A stretch of DNA of 64,000 nt. Origin: Serratia sp. PL17 (lineage in GTDB: Bacteria; Pseudomonadota; Gammaproteobacteria; Enterobacterales; Enterobacteriaceae). This document shows positions 44,701 to 54,669 of this stretch, piece after piece. The notes beneath the pieces were generated by a model that did not search any database, was not told the DNA's origin, and was given only the letters and a program-made list of their open reading frames with translations. Position numbers and translations under genes: made by a program. Within the stretch, counting starts at the first letter, position 1. Each line of letters opens with the position of its first letter. The stretch is taken from positions 62,001 to 126,000 of the forward strand of contig NZ_JAFIBY010000008.1 in NCBI RefSeq assembly GCF_017832355.1. The letters are read 5' to 3'.

Positions 44701-44951
44701 TATCTGCTCTCTCCATTGATGCTGCCAAGGCCACGCATTAAGCGTAGTTGGCCCAGCGCTCCCGCGAAAGCCATGCTGCAAATGGCAGAAAAAAGTAACA
44801 AGACTTTAACGCCGCCGTTTTTTTCTACGCATTCTTGATCTGGTACGCAATATTACCCCTATTGGAGTAGCTGAGCGGCCTGTCGCGGGGTACGTGCTGC
44901 AGATGGCTTATGCTATGATCGCTATCCCAAAGAAAAATATGAGTTCTCCCG

Positions 44952-45584
44952 ATGCTGGAAGCTAAAAATCTGAGTTGCGTCCGAGATGAACGCACCCTGT
45001 TTAGCGCGTTAAGCTTTAGGGTAACGCCGGGCGATATTATTCAGGTTGAAGGGCCAAACGGTGCGGGTAAGACCAGCCTGTTACGCATTTTGGCCGGTTT
45101 GGCTCGGCCAGATAGCGGAGAGGTCTGCTGGCACGGACAAAATACGTTACGCCAGCGCGAACGCTACCATCAGGATTTACTGTTTCTCGGCCATCAGCCG
45201 GGGATTAAAACCATGTTGACCCCTTTTGAGAACCTGCAGTTTTACCAGGCAGTGCGCACGTCACCCGATCGCCAGGCGATTTGGCAGGCGTTGGAGCAAG
45301 TGGGGTTGGTGGGCTATGAAGATTTACCGGTGGCGCAGCTTTCCGCTGGGCAGCAGCGCCGGGTTGCGTTGGCTCGCCTGTGGCTCAGCGACAGCCCACT
45401 TTGGATCCTGGATGAGCCACTAACGGCAATCGATAAGCAAGGCGTGGCTGAATTGATTAGCCTTTTTGAGCAACATGCGCAGCAGGGCGGCATGGTATTG
45501 TTGACTACGCATCAGGATTTGGCTGGCGCGACACAGGCTGTAAGGAAAATCAGCCTGACGGAAAACCGCGTGGAGAACTTTTGA
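44952..45584 (+). CDS. ccmA: Cytochrome c maturation ATPase CcmA
   Basis: First gene of ccmABCDEFGHI. This 210-residue ABC ATPase, with CcmB and CcmC, drives release of heme-loaded CcmE (System I). Walker A GPNGAGKT is at residues 34-41, the signature [16 protein letters not shown] is near residue 135 and Walker [13 protein letters not shown] follows. The length fits E. coli CcmA (207). The ribosome site before ATG is weak. The stop overlaps the ccmB ATG (TGATG). The 251-bp region upstream contains a TATGCTATGAT stretch that may hold the promoter. Confidence 0.95.
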   Translation: MLEAKNLSCVRDERTLFSALSFRVTPGDIIQVEGPNGAGKTSLLRILAGLARPDSGEVCWHGQNTLRQRERYHQDLLFLGHQPGIKTMLTPFENLQFYQAVRTSPDRQAIWQALEQVGLVGYEDLPVAQLSAGQQRRVALARLWLSDSPLWILDEPLTAIDKQGVAELISLFEQHAQQGGMVLLTTHQDLAGATQAVRKISLTENRVENF

Positions 45585-46243
45585 TGTTTCTGACTGTATT
45601 GCGCCGTGAGCTGAAGATTGCCTTTCGCAAAGGGTCGGAAATCGTCAATCCACTGTGGTTCTTCCTGATCGTTATCACGCTGTTTCCGTTAGGTATTGGG
45701 CCAGAACCACAGCTGCTGGCGCGCATTTCGCCGGGGATAATTTGGGTCGCTGCGTTGTTGGCGGCGTTGTTGTCGTTGGAGCGCTTGTTCCGCGATGACT
45801 TTCTTGATGGTTCGCTAGAGCAACTTCTGCTGTTGCCGACGCCGCTGCCAATGACGGTGTTAGGCAAAGTGTGTGCTCACTGGGTCGTCACCGGCTTGCC
45901 CTTGTTAATCCTGTCGCCGCTGGTGGCCTTGTTGCTGTCGTTGAACATAAATACCTGGCAGGCGGTTGCGTTGACGCTCTTGCTGGGTACGCCGACGCTC
46001 AGTTTGATTGGTGCTATCGGTGTGGCGTTGACCGTTGGGTTACGCAAAGGTGGCGTGCTGCTGAGTCTGCTGGTATTGCCACTGTATATACCGGTGCTGA
46101 TATTTTCCACCGCCGCCATCGACGCCGCCTCTATGGGCATGCCAATAGACGGTTACCTGGCAATTCTGGGGGCGATGTTGGCGGGCAGCATCACGCTGGC
46201 GCCTTTTGCCACCGCAGCAGCGCTGCGAGTGAGCGTGCACTAG
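45584..46243 (+). CDS. ccmB: Heme exporter subunit CcmB
   Basis: This 219-residue inner-membrane protein has six helices and is the permease-like partner of CcmA in the CcmABCD complex that loads heme onto CcmE. It begins [20 protein letters not shown], the conserved CcmB N-terminus, and contains LERLFRDDFLDGSLEQLLLL in the first loop. E. coli CcmB is 220 residues. ATG 45584 overlaps the ccmA stop. A 109-bp gap precedes ccmC, the largest gap in the operon. Confidence 0.95.
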   Translation: MFLTVLRRELKIAFRKGSEIVNPLWFFLIVITLFPLGIGPEPQLLARISPGIIWVAALLAALLSLERLFRDDFLDGSLEQLLLLPTPLPMTVLGKVCAHWVVTGLPLLILSPLVALLLSLNINTWQAVALTLLLGTPTLSLIGAIGVALTVGLRKGGVLLSLLVLPLYIPVLIFSTAAIDAASMGMPIDGYLAILGAMLAGSITLAPFATAAALRVSVH

Positions 46244-46352
46244 CTAACTTATTGAAACGCGGGTTAACGCCACAAAGAGCGTGTTCCACCGCACAAGTAA
46301 TTTTCGTCGCCTCGGTAGACGGGGCGGCCACCGTATAAATTTACCGTGAGCA

Positions 46353-47099
46353 ATGACGACAATGTGGAAATGGTTACATCAATTTGCCCAGCCTGAACGG
46401 CTGTATCACGTCTGTGGACGTTTTATCCCCTGGCTGGGGCTAGCCGGTGCAGCCTGTCTGCTGCTGGGTTGGGTATGGGGCTTTGGCTTCGCCCCGAAGG
46501 ACTATCAGCAGGGTGATAGCTTCCGCATCATGTATATCCATGTGCCGGCTGCCATGTGGTCGATGGGGATCTACGGTTCGATGGCCGTTGCCGCCTTTAT
46601 CGGTCTGGTGTGGCAGATGAAAATGTCGGATACCGTTGTCGCTGCGATGGCGCCCGTGGGGGCGGTATTTACTTTTATTGCCCTGGTCACCGGCTCTGCC
46701 TGGGGTAAGCCGATGTGGGGGACCTGGTGGGTGTGGGATGCGCGTCTGACGTCCGAGTTGGTGCTGCTGTTCCTTTATATCGGCATTATTGCGCTGTACA
46801 ACGCCTTCGAAGACCGGCGTCTGGCAGGCCGCGCCGCGGGCATTTTGGTGCTGGTCGGGGTGGTGAATATCCCGATTATTCATTTCTCTGTCGAATGGTG
46901 GAATACGCTTCATCAGGGTTCGACTAATATGCAACAGAGTATAGCGCCAAGCATGCGAACCCCGCTGCGCTGGGCAATCCTCGGTTACCTGCTTTTCTTT
47001 ATCACCCTCACGCTGATGCGTTTGCGTAATCTGATCCTGTCTCAGGAACGTCAGCGTCCGTGGGTTGCCAGCCTGATCAATAAGGAGCGCCAATCATGA
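46353..47099 (+). CDS. ccmC: Heme-handling protein CcmC
   Basis: This 248-residue inner-membrane protein has six helices and attaches heme to CcmE. The tryptophan-rich WWD motif is in WGKPMWGTWWVWDARLTSEL, and axial histidines lie in IMYIHVPAAMWSMG and HFSVEWWNTLHQGSTN. E. coli CcmC is 245 residues and starts MWKTLHQ, so the in-frame ATG at 46362 (MWKWLHQ) is also possible. The 46353 ATG has GTGAG close before it. Its stop overlaps the ccmD start (ATGA). Confidence 0.95.
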   Translation: MTTMWKWLHQFAQPERLYHVCGRFIPWLGLAGAACLLLGWVWGFGFAPKDYQQGDSFRIMYIHVPAAMWSMGIYGSMAVAAFIGLVWQMKMSDTVVAAMAPVGAVFTFIALVTGSAWGKPMWGTWWVWDARLTSELVLLFLYIGIIALYNAFEDRRLAGRAAGILVLVGVVNIPIIHFSVEWWNTLHQGSTNMQQSIAPSMRTPLRWAILGYLLFFITLTLMRLRNLILSQERQRPWVASLINKERQS

Positions 47100-47332
47100 A
47101 TGCCGCATTTACGAGCTGGCAGGCGTTCTTCGCTATGGGGGGGTATGCCTTTTACGTCTGGCTGGCGGTGTCTATTACGCTGCTCTCGTTGTTGGGCCTG
47201 GTCGTCCACACCTTCTGGCAGCGCCGGCAATTGCTGGGTGAGATTGGCCGTCGTCAGGCGCGCGAACGACGGATTCGTCAGTCGCAGCAGTCGAAACAAA
47301 AATCCGCTAACTCGCGGGAGAAATCATTGTGA
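47096..47332 (+). CDS. ccmD: Heme exporter protein CcmD
   Basis: This 78-residue small membrane protein links CcmABC and CcmE and is needed for release of holo-CcmE. The N-terminal helix is preceded by the conserved [20 protein letters not shown], and the tail is strongly basic ([18 protein letters not shown]). E. coli CcmD is 69 residues. The start overlaps the ccmC stop by four bases, and its stop overlaps the GTG start of ccmE. Confidence 0.92.
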   Translation: MNAAFTSWQAFFAMGGYAFYVWLAVSITLLSLLGLVVHTFWQRRQLLGEIGRRQARERRIRQSQQSKQKSANSREKSL

Positions 47333-47823
47333 ATCCACGTCGTAAAAGTCGCCTGTACCTGGCGATTGTAGTGCTGATCGGCGTCGCGCTTACTGCAACC
47401 CTGATGCTGTATGCGCTGCGTTCCAACATCGATCTGTTTTATACCCCGAGTGAAATTCTGCTGGGCAAGGGCGAAAATCATGAAAAACCGGAAGTGGGGC
47501 AACGCCTGCGTATCGGTGGCATGGTGATGCCAGGATCGGTGAAGCGCGATCAGAAAACATTACAGGTCAGCTTCAAAGTCTACGATGCACGTGGCGCGAT
47601 TGATGTCACCTACACCGGCATCCTGCCGGACCTGTTCCGCGAAGGGCAGGGTGTGGTGGCACAAGGTGTGCTGGGTGAAGGCAACGTGGTCAATGCCCGT
47701 GAAGTGCTGGCGAAACATGATGAAAAATACACACCGCCGGAAGTGGCTGATGCAATGAAAGAAAACCATAAAGGACCGGCGTCGACCTATGCGGCTCCGC
47801 AGAATGAGGGCGCTAAATCATGA
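47329..47823 (+). CDS. ccmE: Heme chaperone CcmE
   Basis: This 164-residue periplasmic heme chaperone is anchored by one N-terminal helix. Heme binds covalently to His130 in [12 protein letters not shown], with Tyr134 nearby, the same residue numbers as in E. coli. It carries heme from CcmC to CcmF. The gene starts with GTG, overlapping the ccmD stop (GTGA). It ends with the usual flexible tail and overlaps the ccmF ATG by four bases. Confidence 0.96.
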   Translation: MNPRRKSRLYLAIVVLIGVALTATLMLYALRSNIDLFYTPSEILLGKGENHEKPEVGQRLRIGGMVMPGSVKRDQKTLQVSFKVYDARGAIDVTYTGILPDLFREGQGVVAQGVLGEGNVVNAREVLAKHDEKYTPPEVADAMKENHKGPASTYAAPQNEGAKS

Positions 47824-49790
47824 TGCCGGAAACGGGAAGTTTTCTGCTGTGCCTGGCATTAGCGATCTCGCTCCTGCTGAGTATTTATCCACAATGGGGC
47901 GCTGCGCGTCAGGACCGTCGCATGATGGCGGTCGCCCGCCCGTTGACCTACGGTATGTTTGCCGCCATTGCGATGGCTTTCATCTGCCTGGTATATGCTT
48001 TTGTCGTCAATGACTTTACCGTGGCCTATGTGGCCGCCAACTCTAACACCCAATTGCCGGTGTATTACCGCATTGCCGCTACCTGGGGCGCCCATGAGGG
48101 GTCGCTGTTACTGTGGGTGCTGTTGCTGAGCTGCTGGTCGCTGGCCGTGGCATTGTGCAGCCGTTCGATGCCACAGGATGCCGTGGCGCGCGTGTTGTCT
48201 GTGATGGGCATGATTACCGCAGGTTTCCTGTTGTTTATCATCATGACGTCCAATCCGTTCACCCGCACACTGCCGAACTTCCCGATCGACGGCAGCGATC
48301 TCAATCCGCTGCTGCAGGATATCGGTCTGATTTTCCATCCCCCGTTGTTGTACATGGGGTATGTCGGTTTCTCGGTGGCGTTCGCGTTTGCCATCGCTTC
48401 ATTGATGGCCGGCCGGCTCGATACCGCCTGGGCACGCTGGTCACGCCCCTGGACTACGGCGGCCTGGGTGTTCCTCACCATGGGAATCGTGCTGGGTTCT
48501 GCCTGGGCGTACTACGAGCTGGGCTGGGGGGGCTGGTGGTTCTGGGATCCGGTCGAAAACGCGTCATTTATGCCGTGGTTGGCCGGTACGGCGCTCATGC
48601 ATTCACTGGCAGTGACTGAGAAGCGCGGTACCTTCAAGGCCTGGACGGTATTGCTGGCCATTACCGCTTTCTCGCTGTGCCTGCTGGGGACCTTCCTGGT
48701 GCGTTCAGGCGTGTTGGTTTCGGTGCACTCCTTTGCGTCCGATCCGGCGCGTGGCATGTTTATCCTCGCCTATCTGGTCATCGTAATCGGTGGTTCTTTA
48801 CTGCTGTATGCGGTCAAGGGCGGGCAAGTGCGTAGCCGGGTGCAGCACGAAACCTTCTCGCGTGAAACCTTCCTGTTAGGTAACAATGTGCTGTTGATCG
48901 CCGCCATGCTGGTGGTGCTGTTGGGTACGTTGTTACCGCTGGTGCACAAACAGTTGGGGCTGGGTAGCATCTCAATTGGCGAGCCCTTCTTTAATACCAT
49001 GTTCACCTGGCTAATGGCGCCGATGGCGCTGTTAATGGGCATCGGGCCTTTGGTGCGCTGGCGCCGTGATGAGCCGACCAAGCTGTGGCGCCGTCTGAGC
49101 GTAGCGCTGGTGATTACGCTGGTGCTGTCCATTCTGTTGCCGTGGCTGTTGCAAGACAGCATTGCCGGGATGACGGTGGTAGGGCTGATCATGGCGGTTT
49201 GGGTGATTATCCTGACGCTGATGGAGTTGCACGAACGTGCGACGCATCGTCACGGGTTCTGGCGCGGCCTGCGCCATCTTTCCCGTAGCCACTGGGGTAT
49301 GGTGTTGGGCCACCTTGGTGTCGCGGTGACGGTGATCGGCATCGCATTTAGCCAGAACTACAGTGTGGAACGCGATGTGCGCATGAAGGCCGGCGACAGC
49401 GTAGACATTCATAACTATCACTTTGTATTCCGTGACGTGCATGATATTCGCGGACCGAACTACAGCGGTGGTGTTGGCATCATCGATGTCACCCGAAACG
49501 GCAAGCCGGAAGCGACTCTGCACGCAGAAAAGCGCTATTACAGTGTGGCACGCAGCATGATGACCGAAGCGGCGATTGACGGCGGTTTTAGCCGCGATCT
49601 GTATGCGGCATTGGGTGAGGAGCTGGACGACGGCTCTTGGGCCGTGCGGTTGTACTACAAACCTTTCGTACGCTGGATCTGGTTCGGTGGGGTGTTTATG
49701 GCGCTGGGCGGCATCCTGTGCATACTCGATCCACGCTATCGTATGAGCAAGAAACTCAAGCGTGAAGGCAAACTGGAGGAGCAGGCATGA
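47820..49790 (+). CDS. ccmF: Cytochrome c heme lyase subunit CcmF
   Basis: This large polytopic membrane protein (656 residues; E. coli 647) transfers heme from CcmE to apocytochrome c together with CcmH and CcmI. The WWD motif is in [20 protein letters not shown] around residues 236-255. Other conserved blocks are [20 protein letters not shown] then [11 protein letters not shown], and [20 protein letters not shown] near the C-terminal periplasmic domain. It overlaps ccmE and ccmG by four bases each, which indicates tight translational coupling. Confidence 0.97.
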   Translation: MMPETGSFLLCLALAISLLLSIYPQWGAARQDRRMMAVARPLTYGMFAAIAMAFICLVYAFVVNDFTVAYVAANSNTQLPVYYRIAATWGAHEGSLLLWVLLLSCWSLAVALCSRSMPQDAVARVLSVMGMITAGFLLFIIMTSNPFTRTLPNFPIDGSDLNPLLQDIGLIFHPPLLYMGYVGFSVAFAFAIASLMAGRLDTAWARWSRPWTTAAWVFLTMGIVLGSAWAYYELGWGGWWFWDPVENASFMPWLAGTALMHSLAVTEKRGTFKAWTVLLAITAFSLCLLGTFLVRSGVLVSVHSFASDPARGMFILAYLVIVIGGSLLLYAVKGGQVRSRVQHETFSRETFLLGNNVLLIAAMLVVLLGTLLPLVHKQLGLGSISIGEPFFNTMFTWLMAPMALLMGIGPLVRWRRDEPTKLWRRLSVALVITLVLSILLPWLLQDSIAGMTVVGLIMAVWVIILTLMELHERATHRHGFWRGLRHLSRSHWGMVLGHLGVAVTVIGIAFSQNYSVERDVRMKAGDSVDIHNYHFVFRDVHDIRGPNYSGGVGIIDVTRNGKPEATLHAEKRYYSVARSMMTEAAIDGGFSRDLYAALGEELDDGSWAVRLYYKPFVRWIWFGGVFMALGGILCILDPRYRMSKKLKREGKLEEQA

Positions 49791-50338
49791 ACCGTAAACT
49801 GCTGTTTATTCCGTTAATCCTGTTCTTGCTGTTAGTGGCGGCATTTATGGTGCAGTTGACGCGTAACGCCGGTGGTGAAGACCCGACGATGCTGGAATCG
49901 GCGTTGATCGGCAAACCTGTACCGGCCTTCAAGCTGGAATCCCTCGATCAACCCGGCAAGACCTACGATCAGGCCGTGCTGCGCAACGGTAAACCGATGT
50001 TGCTAAACGTCTGGGCGACCTGGTGCCCAACCTGCCGCGCCGAGCACCAATATCTCAATACCCTGGCCACGCGTGGCATCCGCGTAGTGGGATTGAACTA
50101 CAAAGATGATCGTAGCAAAGCGGTCACTTGGTTGAACTCGCTGGGCAACCCCTACGCGCTGAGCCTGTATGACGGCGATGGCATGCTGGGGCTGGATTTG
50201 GGGGTGTACGGTGCACCGGAAACGTTCTTGATCGACGGACAAGGCATTATTCGCTATCGCCACGCTGGGGATATGAACGAACGCGTGTGGCAGCAGGAAG
50301 TATTACCACTGTACAGAAAGTACGGGGGTGAGGCATGA
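49787..50338 (+). CDS. ccmG: Thiol:disulfide oxidoreductase CcmG (DsbE)
   Basis: This 183-residue membrane-anchored periplasmic thioredoxin-like protein keeps apocytochrome c cysteines reduced. The active site is WATWCPTCRAEH with Cys80 and Cys83, the same positions as in E. coli CcmG. The acidic residue-rich FKLESLDQPGKTY and the cis-proline loop GVYGAPETFLIDG are typical. One N-terminal helix (LLFIPLILFLLLVAAFMV) anchors it. It overlaps ccmF and ccmH by four bases each. Confidence 0.96.
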   Translation: MNRKLLFIPLILFLLLVAAFMVQLTRNAGGEDPTMLESALIGKPVPAFKLESLDQPGKTYDQAVLRNGKPMLLNVWATWCPTCRAEHQYLNTLATRGIRVVGLNYKDDRSKAVTWLNSLGNPYALSLYDGDGMLGLDLGVYGAPETFLIDGQGIIRYRHAGDMNERVWQQEVLPLYRKYGGEA

Positions 50339-50808
50339 AGCTGATTGTCTTGGTATTTGCCGCATTGCTGAGCTGGAGCGCAGCAGCGGCTATCGATACC
50401 TATCAGTTCACATCGGTGGAGCAGGAACAGCAATACCGTGAACTGACAGAACAACTGCGCTGCCCGAAATGCCAGAACAACAGCATTGCCGACTCTAACG
50501 CCATCATCGCGGCAGACATGCGTACCAAAGTGTACGAATTGATGATGCAGGGACAGAATAAGCAGCAGATCATCGATTACATGGTCGCGCGTTACGGCAA
50601 TTTTGTTACCTACGAGCCCCCGGTGACCCCGGCGACGTTGATCTTGTGGGTTGGCCCGTTGCTGTTCGTACTGATTGGCGGGGCGGTGGTGATACTGCGC
50701 ACTCGCCATCGCCGTGCCGGTACCGCTAATGCGAGCGATGAATTCTCCGAGCAAGAGCAACAGCGTCTGGCGGCGCTGCTGAAAGAGACTGACAGGAAGA
50801 AACCCTAA
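50335..50808 (+). CDS. ccmH: Cytochrome c maturation thioredoxin-like protein CcmH
   Basis: This 157-residue protein has a signal peptide (MKLIVLVFAALLSWSAAAA), a three-helix periplasmic domain with the redox motif LRCPKCQNNSIADSNA (Cys43, Cys46) and a C-terminal membrane helix. It reduces the apocytochrome c disulfide and works with CcmF. Here it ends at 157 residues and CcmI is a separate gene. In E. coli K-12 both parts are fused in one CcmH protein of about 350 residues. The stop overlaps the ccmI start by one base. Confidence 0.95.
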   Translation: MKLIVLVFAALLSWSAAAAIDTYQFTSVEQEQQYRELTEQLRCPKCQNNSIADSNAIIAADMRTKVYELMMQGQNKQQIIDYMVARYGNFVTYEPPVTPATLILWVGPLLFVLIGGAVVILRTRHRRAGTANASDEFSEQEQQRLAALLKETDRKKP

Positions 50809-52019
50809 TGGCTTTTTGGCTGATGATTATTGTGTTGCTGGTTGGCGCTGCGGCGTTGCTGGTGGTGCCGGCAATGCGCCACAGCGGCAAAAACACGGCC
50901 GCGAGCCGGGATGCGTTGAACAAGGCATTTTACCAGGATCGCCTGCACGAGCTTGAGCAGGACGAAGAGCAGGGCGTGGTTGCAGAGCGCCCGGAGTTGG
51001 TGAAGGAGCTTCAGCAAAACCTGCTGAACGACATACCTGGCCAGCAAGAAACGCAGGCCAAGCCGATCAACCGTTGGGCTTTGGTGCCGGGTGTTGTGCT
51101 GCTGGTTGTGGTCACTGTGGGTTTTTATCTGAAAACCGGCGGATTGGCGCAGGTGCTGGACTGGCAACAGGTGGAAGCCCAAATGCCAGAACTGCGCGCG
51201 CGCGTTGTCAATGAACGCGCCCAGCCGCTAAGTATGGAAGAGATCGCCCGTCTTGGATTGGGCCTACGCACTGCGTTGCAGCAGGACGATCGCAATATCA
51301 ATGACTGGATGATGTTGGGGCGTGTCGGCATGGCGCTGAATAATGCGACCACGGCGACCCAAGCATTTGCGCATGCTTATCAACTGGATCCGAATAGTCT
51401 GGAAGTGCGCCTCGGTTATGCAGAAGTCTTGACGCGATCCAATGATCCAGAGGATAACAAGCAAGCCACACAGATGCTGCGCAAGATGATCGCCGAAGAT
51501 CATACCAATTTGCGGGTGCTGAGCCTGTTGGCGTTTAACGCCTTCGAGCAAGGGGATTTCAAGCAGGCGATCGGTGCCTGGCAGGTGATGTTGAAGCTGC
51601 TGCCGGCTAACGATCAACGTGCTGAAGTGATAAAGCGCAGCATTGAACAAGCAAAAACCCAGGCGGGCGGAGAAACTGTTAAACTTGCTGTTAACGTGAC
51701 GTTATCGCCGCAGGCGACTAACGCTTTGCCGCAGCAGGGTACGCTGGTAATCTCGGTGACCGATGGCACCAATCCGGTGCCGGTTGCAGTAAAACAACTG
51801 CCTTTAAGCCGCTTCCCACTGTCGTTTTCGTTGGATGACAGTAACGCCATGATGCCTGAACGGCTGCTTTCGGCCCAGCATCAGGTCAAGGTGCGGGTAC
51901 GAATTTCTCAGGATGGTCTGGCCACGCCGCAGGCGGGTGACTGGTTCGGTGAAAGCGCGCTGCAGAATTTCAGCGGTAAAGAGCAGATTGACGTTCAGAT
52001 AAACAAGCAGGTCCCCTGA
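50808..52019 (+). CDS. ccmI: Cytochrome c maturation TPR protein CcmI
   Basis: This 403-residue protein is an apocytochrome c chaperone. Two membrane helices (FWLMIIVLLVGAAALLVVPA; WALVPGVVLLVVVTVGFYLK) flank a cytoplasmic loop with a charged helix. A periplasmic TPR domain follows (NINDWMMLGRVGMALNNATT; ATQAFAHAYQLDPNSLEVRL), then a C-terminal beta domain (NVTLSPQATNALPQQGTLVI). The corresponding TPR part of E. coli CcmH is shorter and lacks much of this C-terminal domain. Last gene of the operon; mlaA begins 35 bp further on with no terminator seen between. Confidence 0.93.
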   Translation: MAFWLMIIVLLVGAAALLVVPAMRHSGKNTAASRDALNKAFYQDRLHELEQDEEQGVVAERPELVKELQQNLLNDIPGQQETQAKPINRWALVPGVVLLVVVTVGFYLKTGGLAQVLDWQQVEAQMPELRARVVNERAQPLSMEEIARLGLGLRTALQQDDRNINDWMMLGRVGMALNNATTATQAFAHAYQLDPNSLEVRLGYAEVLTRSNDPEDNKQATQMLRKMIAEDHTNLRVLSLLAFNAFEQGDFKQAIGAWQVMLKLLPANDQRAEVIKRSIEQAKTQAGGETVKLAVNVTLSPQATNALPQQGTLVISVTDGTNPVPVAVKQLPLSRFPLSFSLDDSNAMMPERLLSAQHQVKVRVRISQDGLATPQAGDWFGESALQNFSGKEQIDVQINKQVP

Positions 52020-52054
52020 ATAAAAAGACCGAACGCGTTTTCATGGAGAAGAAT

Positions 52055-52813
52055 ATGAACTTTCGCCTGACTGGGCTGGCTTTCACAACGGTATTATTGG
52101 TGGGCTGTGCCAGCACGCCACAAGATGAACCACAAGGGCGATCCGATCCTCTGGAAGGATTTAACCGGACGATGTTCAACTTTAACTATAACGTCCTGGA
52201 TCCGTACGTTCTGCGTCCTGTCGCAGTGGCATGGCGCAACTATTTGCCGATGCCTGCGCGTAATGGCATCAGCAATTTCACGTCCAACCTGGAAGAGCCG
52301 GCCAGCATGGTAAACTCCTTCCTGAAAGGCGATCCCTACAAGGGGATGATCCACTTTAACCGTTTCTTCCTCAACACCCTTTTGGGGATGGGCGGTTTGA
52401 TCGACGTTGCAGGGATGGCCAACCCGAAACTGGCGCGCGAAGAGCCGAACCGTTTCGGCAGCACCCTAGGGCACTATGGTGTTGGCTATGGCCCTTATGT
52501 GATGTTACCGGGCTACGGCAGTTTCACCTTGCGTGAAGAGGGTGGCGACTGGGCGGATACGGTTTATCCCGTGCTGAGCTACCTGACCTTCTGGATGTCA
52601 GCAGGCAAATGGGTCATAGAAGGGATTGAAACCCGCGCCGAGCTGTTGGATTCAGACGGCCTGCTGCGCAACTCTTCTGATCCGTACTTGATGGTGCGTG
52701 AAGCTTATTTCCAGCGGAACGACTTCCTGGCGAACGGTGGGTCATTGAAACCGGAAATCAACCCGAATGCTCAAGCGATTCAGGGTGATTTGGACGAGAT
52801 AGACTCGCAATAA
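52055..52813 (+). CDS. mlaA: Outer-membrane lipid asymmetry lipoprotein MlaA (VacJ)
   Basis: This 252-residue outer-membrane lipoprotein removes mislocalised phospholipids from the outer leaflet and passes them to MlaC. The lipoprotein signal ends LLVGC with Cys18. Conserved blocks are DPLEGFNRTMFNFNYNVLDP and FGSTLGHYGVGYGPYVMLPG, and RNDFLANGG is near the C-terminus. E. coli MlaA is 251 residues. ATG 52055 has GGAGAAGAAT before it; an in-frame ATG 12 bases earlier is less likely. It is followed by a terminator and convergent fadL, as in E. coli. Confidence 0.96.
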   Translation: MNFRLTGLAFTTVLLVGCASTPQDEPQGRSDPLEGFNRTMFNFNYNVLDPYVLRPVAVAWRNYLPMPARNGISNFTSNLEEPASMVNSFLKGDPYKGMIHFNRFFLNTLLGMGGLIDVAGMANPKLAREEPNRFGSTLGHYGVGYGPYVMLPGYGSFTLREEGGDWADTVYPVLSYLTFWMSAGKWVIEGIETRAELLDSDGLLRNSSDPYLMVREAYFQRNDFLANGGSLKPEINPNAQAIQGDLDEIDSQ

Positions 52814-52838
52814 CCTCGGTTAGCGAATGGAATGTAAG

Positions 52839-52863
52839 AACCCGCCCCTGGCGGGTTTTTTTA
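52839..52863 (+). terminator. Terminator after mlaA
   Basis: The stem AACCCGC/GCGGGTT has a five-base loop and seven T residues. Confidence 0.9.
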
Positions 52864-52884
52864 TATGCGGCGGATAACCGGCAA

Positions 52885-52911
52885 TAAAAAAGCGCCCCGA
52901 AGGGCGCTTTT
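52885..52911 (-). terminator. Terminator after fadL
   Basis: The stem AAAAGCGCCC/GGGCGCTTTT has a four-base loop. On the minus strand it ends in a long T-run. It lies 29 bp past the fadL stop. Confidence 0.9.
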
Positions 52912-52939
52912 GGCTTCTGTATCGACAGTATCGATAGTA

Positions 52940-54262
52940 TTAGAAGCGATAGTTGAAGTTAGCACCGTACAACCAAGCCTTGCCCACGGAGTCGAAGGTG
53001 TATGGGCCTTCTTTGATGGTCACTTTCTGGCCGTGCATGTAGGAAATGCCGACGTCAACCGAGGCGTCTTTGTTGAACGCGTAGGTGGTACCTGCGCTCA
53101 GCCACAGACGGTCCTGATCCGGAATTGAGATAGAACGGTTTTGCGCGGGCACCGGGCTGTCATCGAAGGCGATACCGGTACGGAAGGTCCAGTTGTCGTC
53201 GTAGAAGTAGCTGGTACCCAAGGCAATACGGTAAGAGTCTCTGAAGCCTTCATGTTTCTCAAACAGGGTCTGACCGCCGTTGCCAGTAGCCTTCAGCTCC
53301 TGGAACTGGCTCCAGCTGGTGTAAGCCATGCTGTAGTGGATCGCCCACTGAGGTGCAACTTTGTTATAACCTGAGATTTCCCACATTTCCGGTAGGTTCA
53401 GGTCCAAAGAGCCTGGAATGGTGCTGCCATTGGTGCCCATAGGCAGGCCGAGAGCCCCCAAGAGTGGGTTATAGGCGGATGGCAGGCTGCTTTTGTAATC
53501 ACCGTCGAACTTAATTTTTACTTCAGAGCGGTAGGTGAAACCGTAACGGTTGTTTTCATCCACTTCGTACAGGATACCGGCGTTCCAGCCATAACCCCAT
53601 TTGTCACCCTTCAGATGAGATATTTGGGTATCTGCCGGGATTTGTGAAACCGGGCCTGCTAACTGAGGTGGCAATTGGCCAGAACCAGCGATCAGTTTCG
53701 GCAGTTCGCCAGCATAACGCTCGAGTTTGGCTTTGGCATAAACGGCATCGAAGCCCAGGCCGAAGCTGAAGTGTTGATTGAGGCGATAAGCACCGCTCAG
53801 GTTCAGGTTCACGGTGGTCAGGTCGGTTTTACCGCCGTAAGCACCTGCGGTGTAACCGTCGTTAAATTCGGTAGCCAAGCCATAGTTGCTCGTTACCGAG
53901 CCGCCCACGGCAAATTGATCGTTAATCGGCTGAACGTAGTGCAGGTTTGGCACCCAGGCTGTTGGGGCAATGTTTTTTGCATCCAGGCTGGCACCAGAAG
54001 GTGACTTGCCTGAAATGTCTACGTCCGGATCGATAAACACCGCACCGATAGACAGCTCTGGGCGGGTATACATCATCAGGAGGGCCGGGTTGCGGCTGGC
54101 AGAAGCCGCGGTATCTGCCATGGCGCCTTCGCCAGAATACGCACGTCCTAAACCAGCTGCTGAGAACTCATTCAGCTGGAATCCGGCGGCAGACACGTTT
54201 GAAGAAATAATTGCCACTGCAGCTGCGAGAGCTGATTTAGTAAATAGGTTTTTCTGGCTCAT
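52940..54262 (-). CDS. fadL: Long-chain fatty acid outer-membrane transporter FadL
   Basis: This 440-residue outer-membrane beta-barrel takes up long-chain fatty acids. The signal peptide ends NVSA-A, and the mature N-terminus [20 protein letters not shown] is the hatch with the NPA-type motif ([15 protein letters not shown]). The C-terminus ends [12 protein letters not shown], an outer-membrane assembly signature. The length resembles E. coli FadL (446). ATG 54262 was chosen over a TTG two codons earlier. Two FadR-like sites lie 90-130 bp upstream, so fatty-acid control is likely. Confidence 0.96.
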   Translation of the reverse strand: MSQKNLFTKSALAAAVAIISSNVSAAGFQLNEFSAAGLGRAYSGEGAMADTAASASRNPALLMMYTRPELSIGAVFIDPDVDISGKSPSGASLDAKNIAPTAWVPNLHYVQPINDQFAVGGSVTSNYGLATEFNDGYTAGAYGGKTDLTTVNLNLSGAYRLNQHFSFGLGFDAVYAKAKLERYAGELPKLIAGSGQLPPQLAGPVSQIPADTQISHLKGDKWGYGWNAGILYEVDENNRYGFTYRSEVKIKFDGDYKSSLPSAYNPLLGALGLPMGTNGSTIPGSLDLNLPEMWEISGYNKVAPQWAIHYSMAYTSWSQFQELKATGNGGQTLFEKHEGFRDSYRIALGTSYFYDDNWTFRTGIAFDDSPVPAQNRSISIPDQDRLWLSAGTTYAFNKDASVDVGISYMHGQKVTIKEGPYTFDSVGKAWLYGANFNYRF

Positions 54263-54351
54263 GACCAAAACCTCATTTTATGTGTTTATTATTTAAACAT
54301 GTTACATAAAGTAACAAGGAAGCGCGCGATTGTAGGGTCCGATCTCATTCA

Positions 54352-54368
54352 GACAAATCAGACCAGTG
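54352..54368 (-). promoter_or_regulatory. FadR-like operator upstream of fadL (distal)
   Basis: On the minus strand CACTGGTCTGATTTGTC matches about 12 of 17 positions of the FadR consensus AACTGGTCCGACCTGTT. It is 90 bp before the fadL start. E. coli fadL also has two FadR sites. Confidence 0.6.
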
Positions 54369-54375
54369 GCTGAAT

Positions 54376-54392
54376 TATAGGTCCGACCTGTG
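54376..54392 (+). promoter_or_regulatory. FadR-like operator upstream of fadL (second)
   Basis: The unbroken core GGTCCGACCTGT gives 13 of 17 matches to the FadR consensus. It lies 7 bp from the first site. FadR normally represses fadL in the absence of long-chain acyl-CoA. Confidence 0.7.
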
Positions 54393-54669
54393 AGAATGTT
54401 GCAACATTGTTTTTTAAATATTTCCAAATTGATATCAAAAGAGAGATCTGGCTAACAAAAAACCACCCCTACATAACAAAATTCTTACCATTCCTTAGCA
54501 GACAACGATTTTCGTTTGTGATTTCCATCACTTAAAACACCTATAAAAAGTAAGTGCTAGTGATCGGTTTCGCCGCAGAGTAAAATAAGCGCAGAATCTT
54601 GTATCTTTGCGCCATTCGCTAAATGGCAATTTGGACTCGCGTGATGGCGGTCCCTGAGGAGAATCAACC

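Larger units (their letters stand above)
54263..54669. other. fadL-yfcZ divergent intergenic region
   Basis: This 407 bp carries the FadR-like sites (and a weaker third at about 54333-54349) on the fadL side, then AT-rich DNA (54410-54560) with the two divergent promoters. No further gene was seen. Confidence 0.6.
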
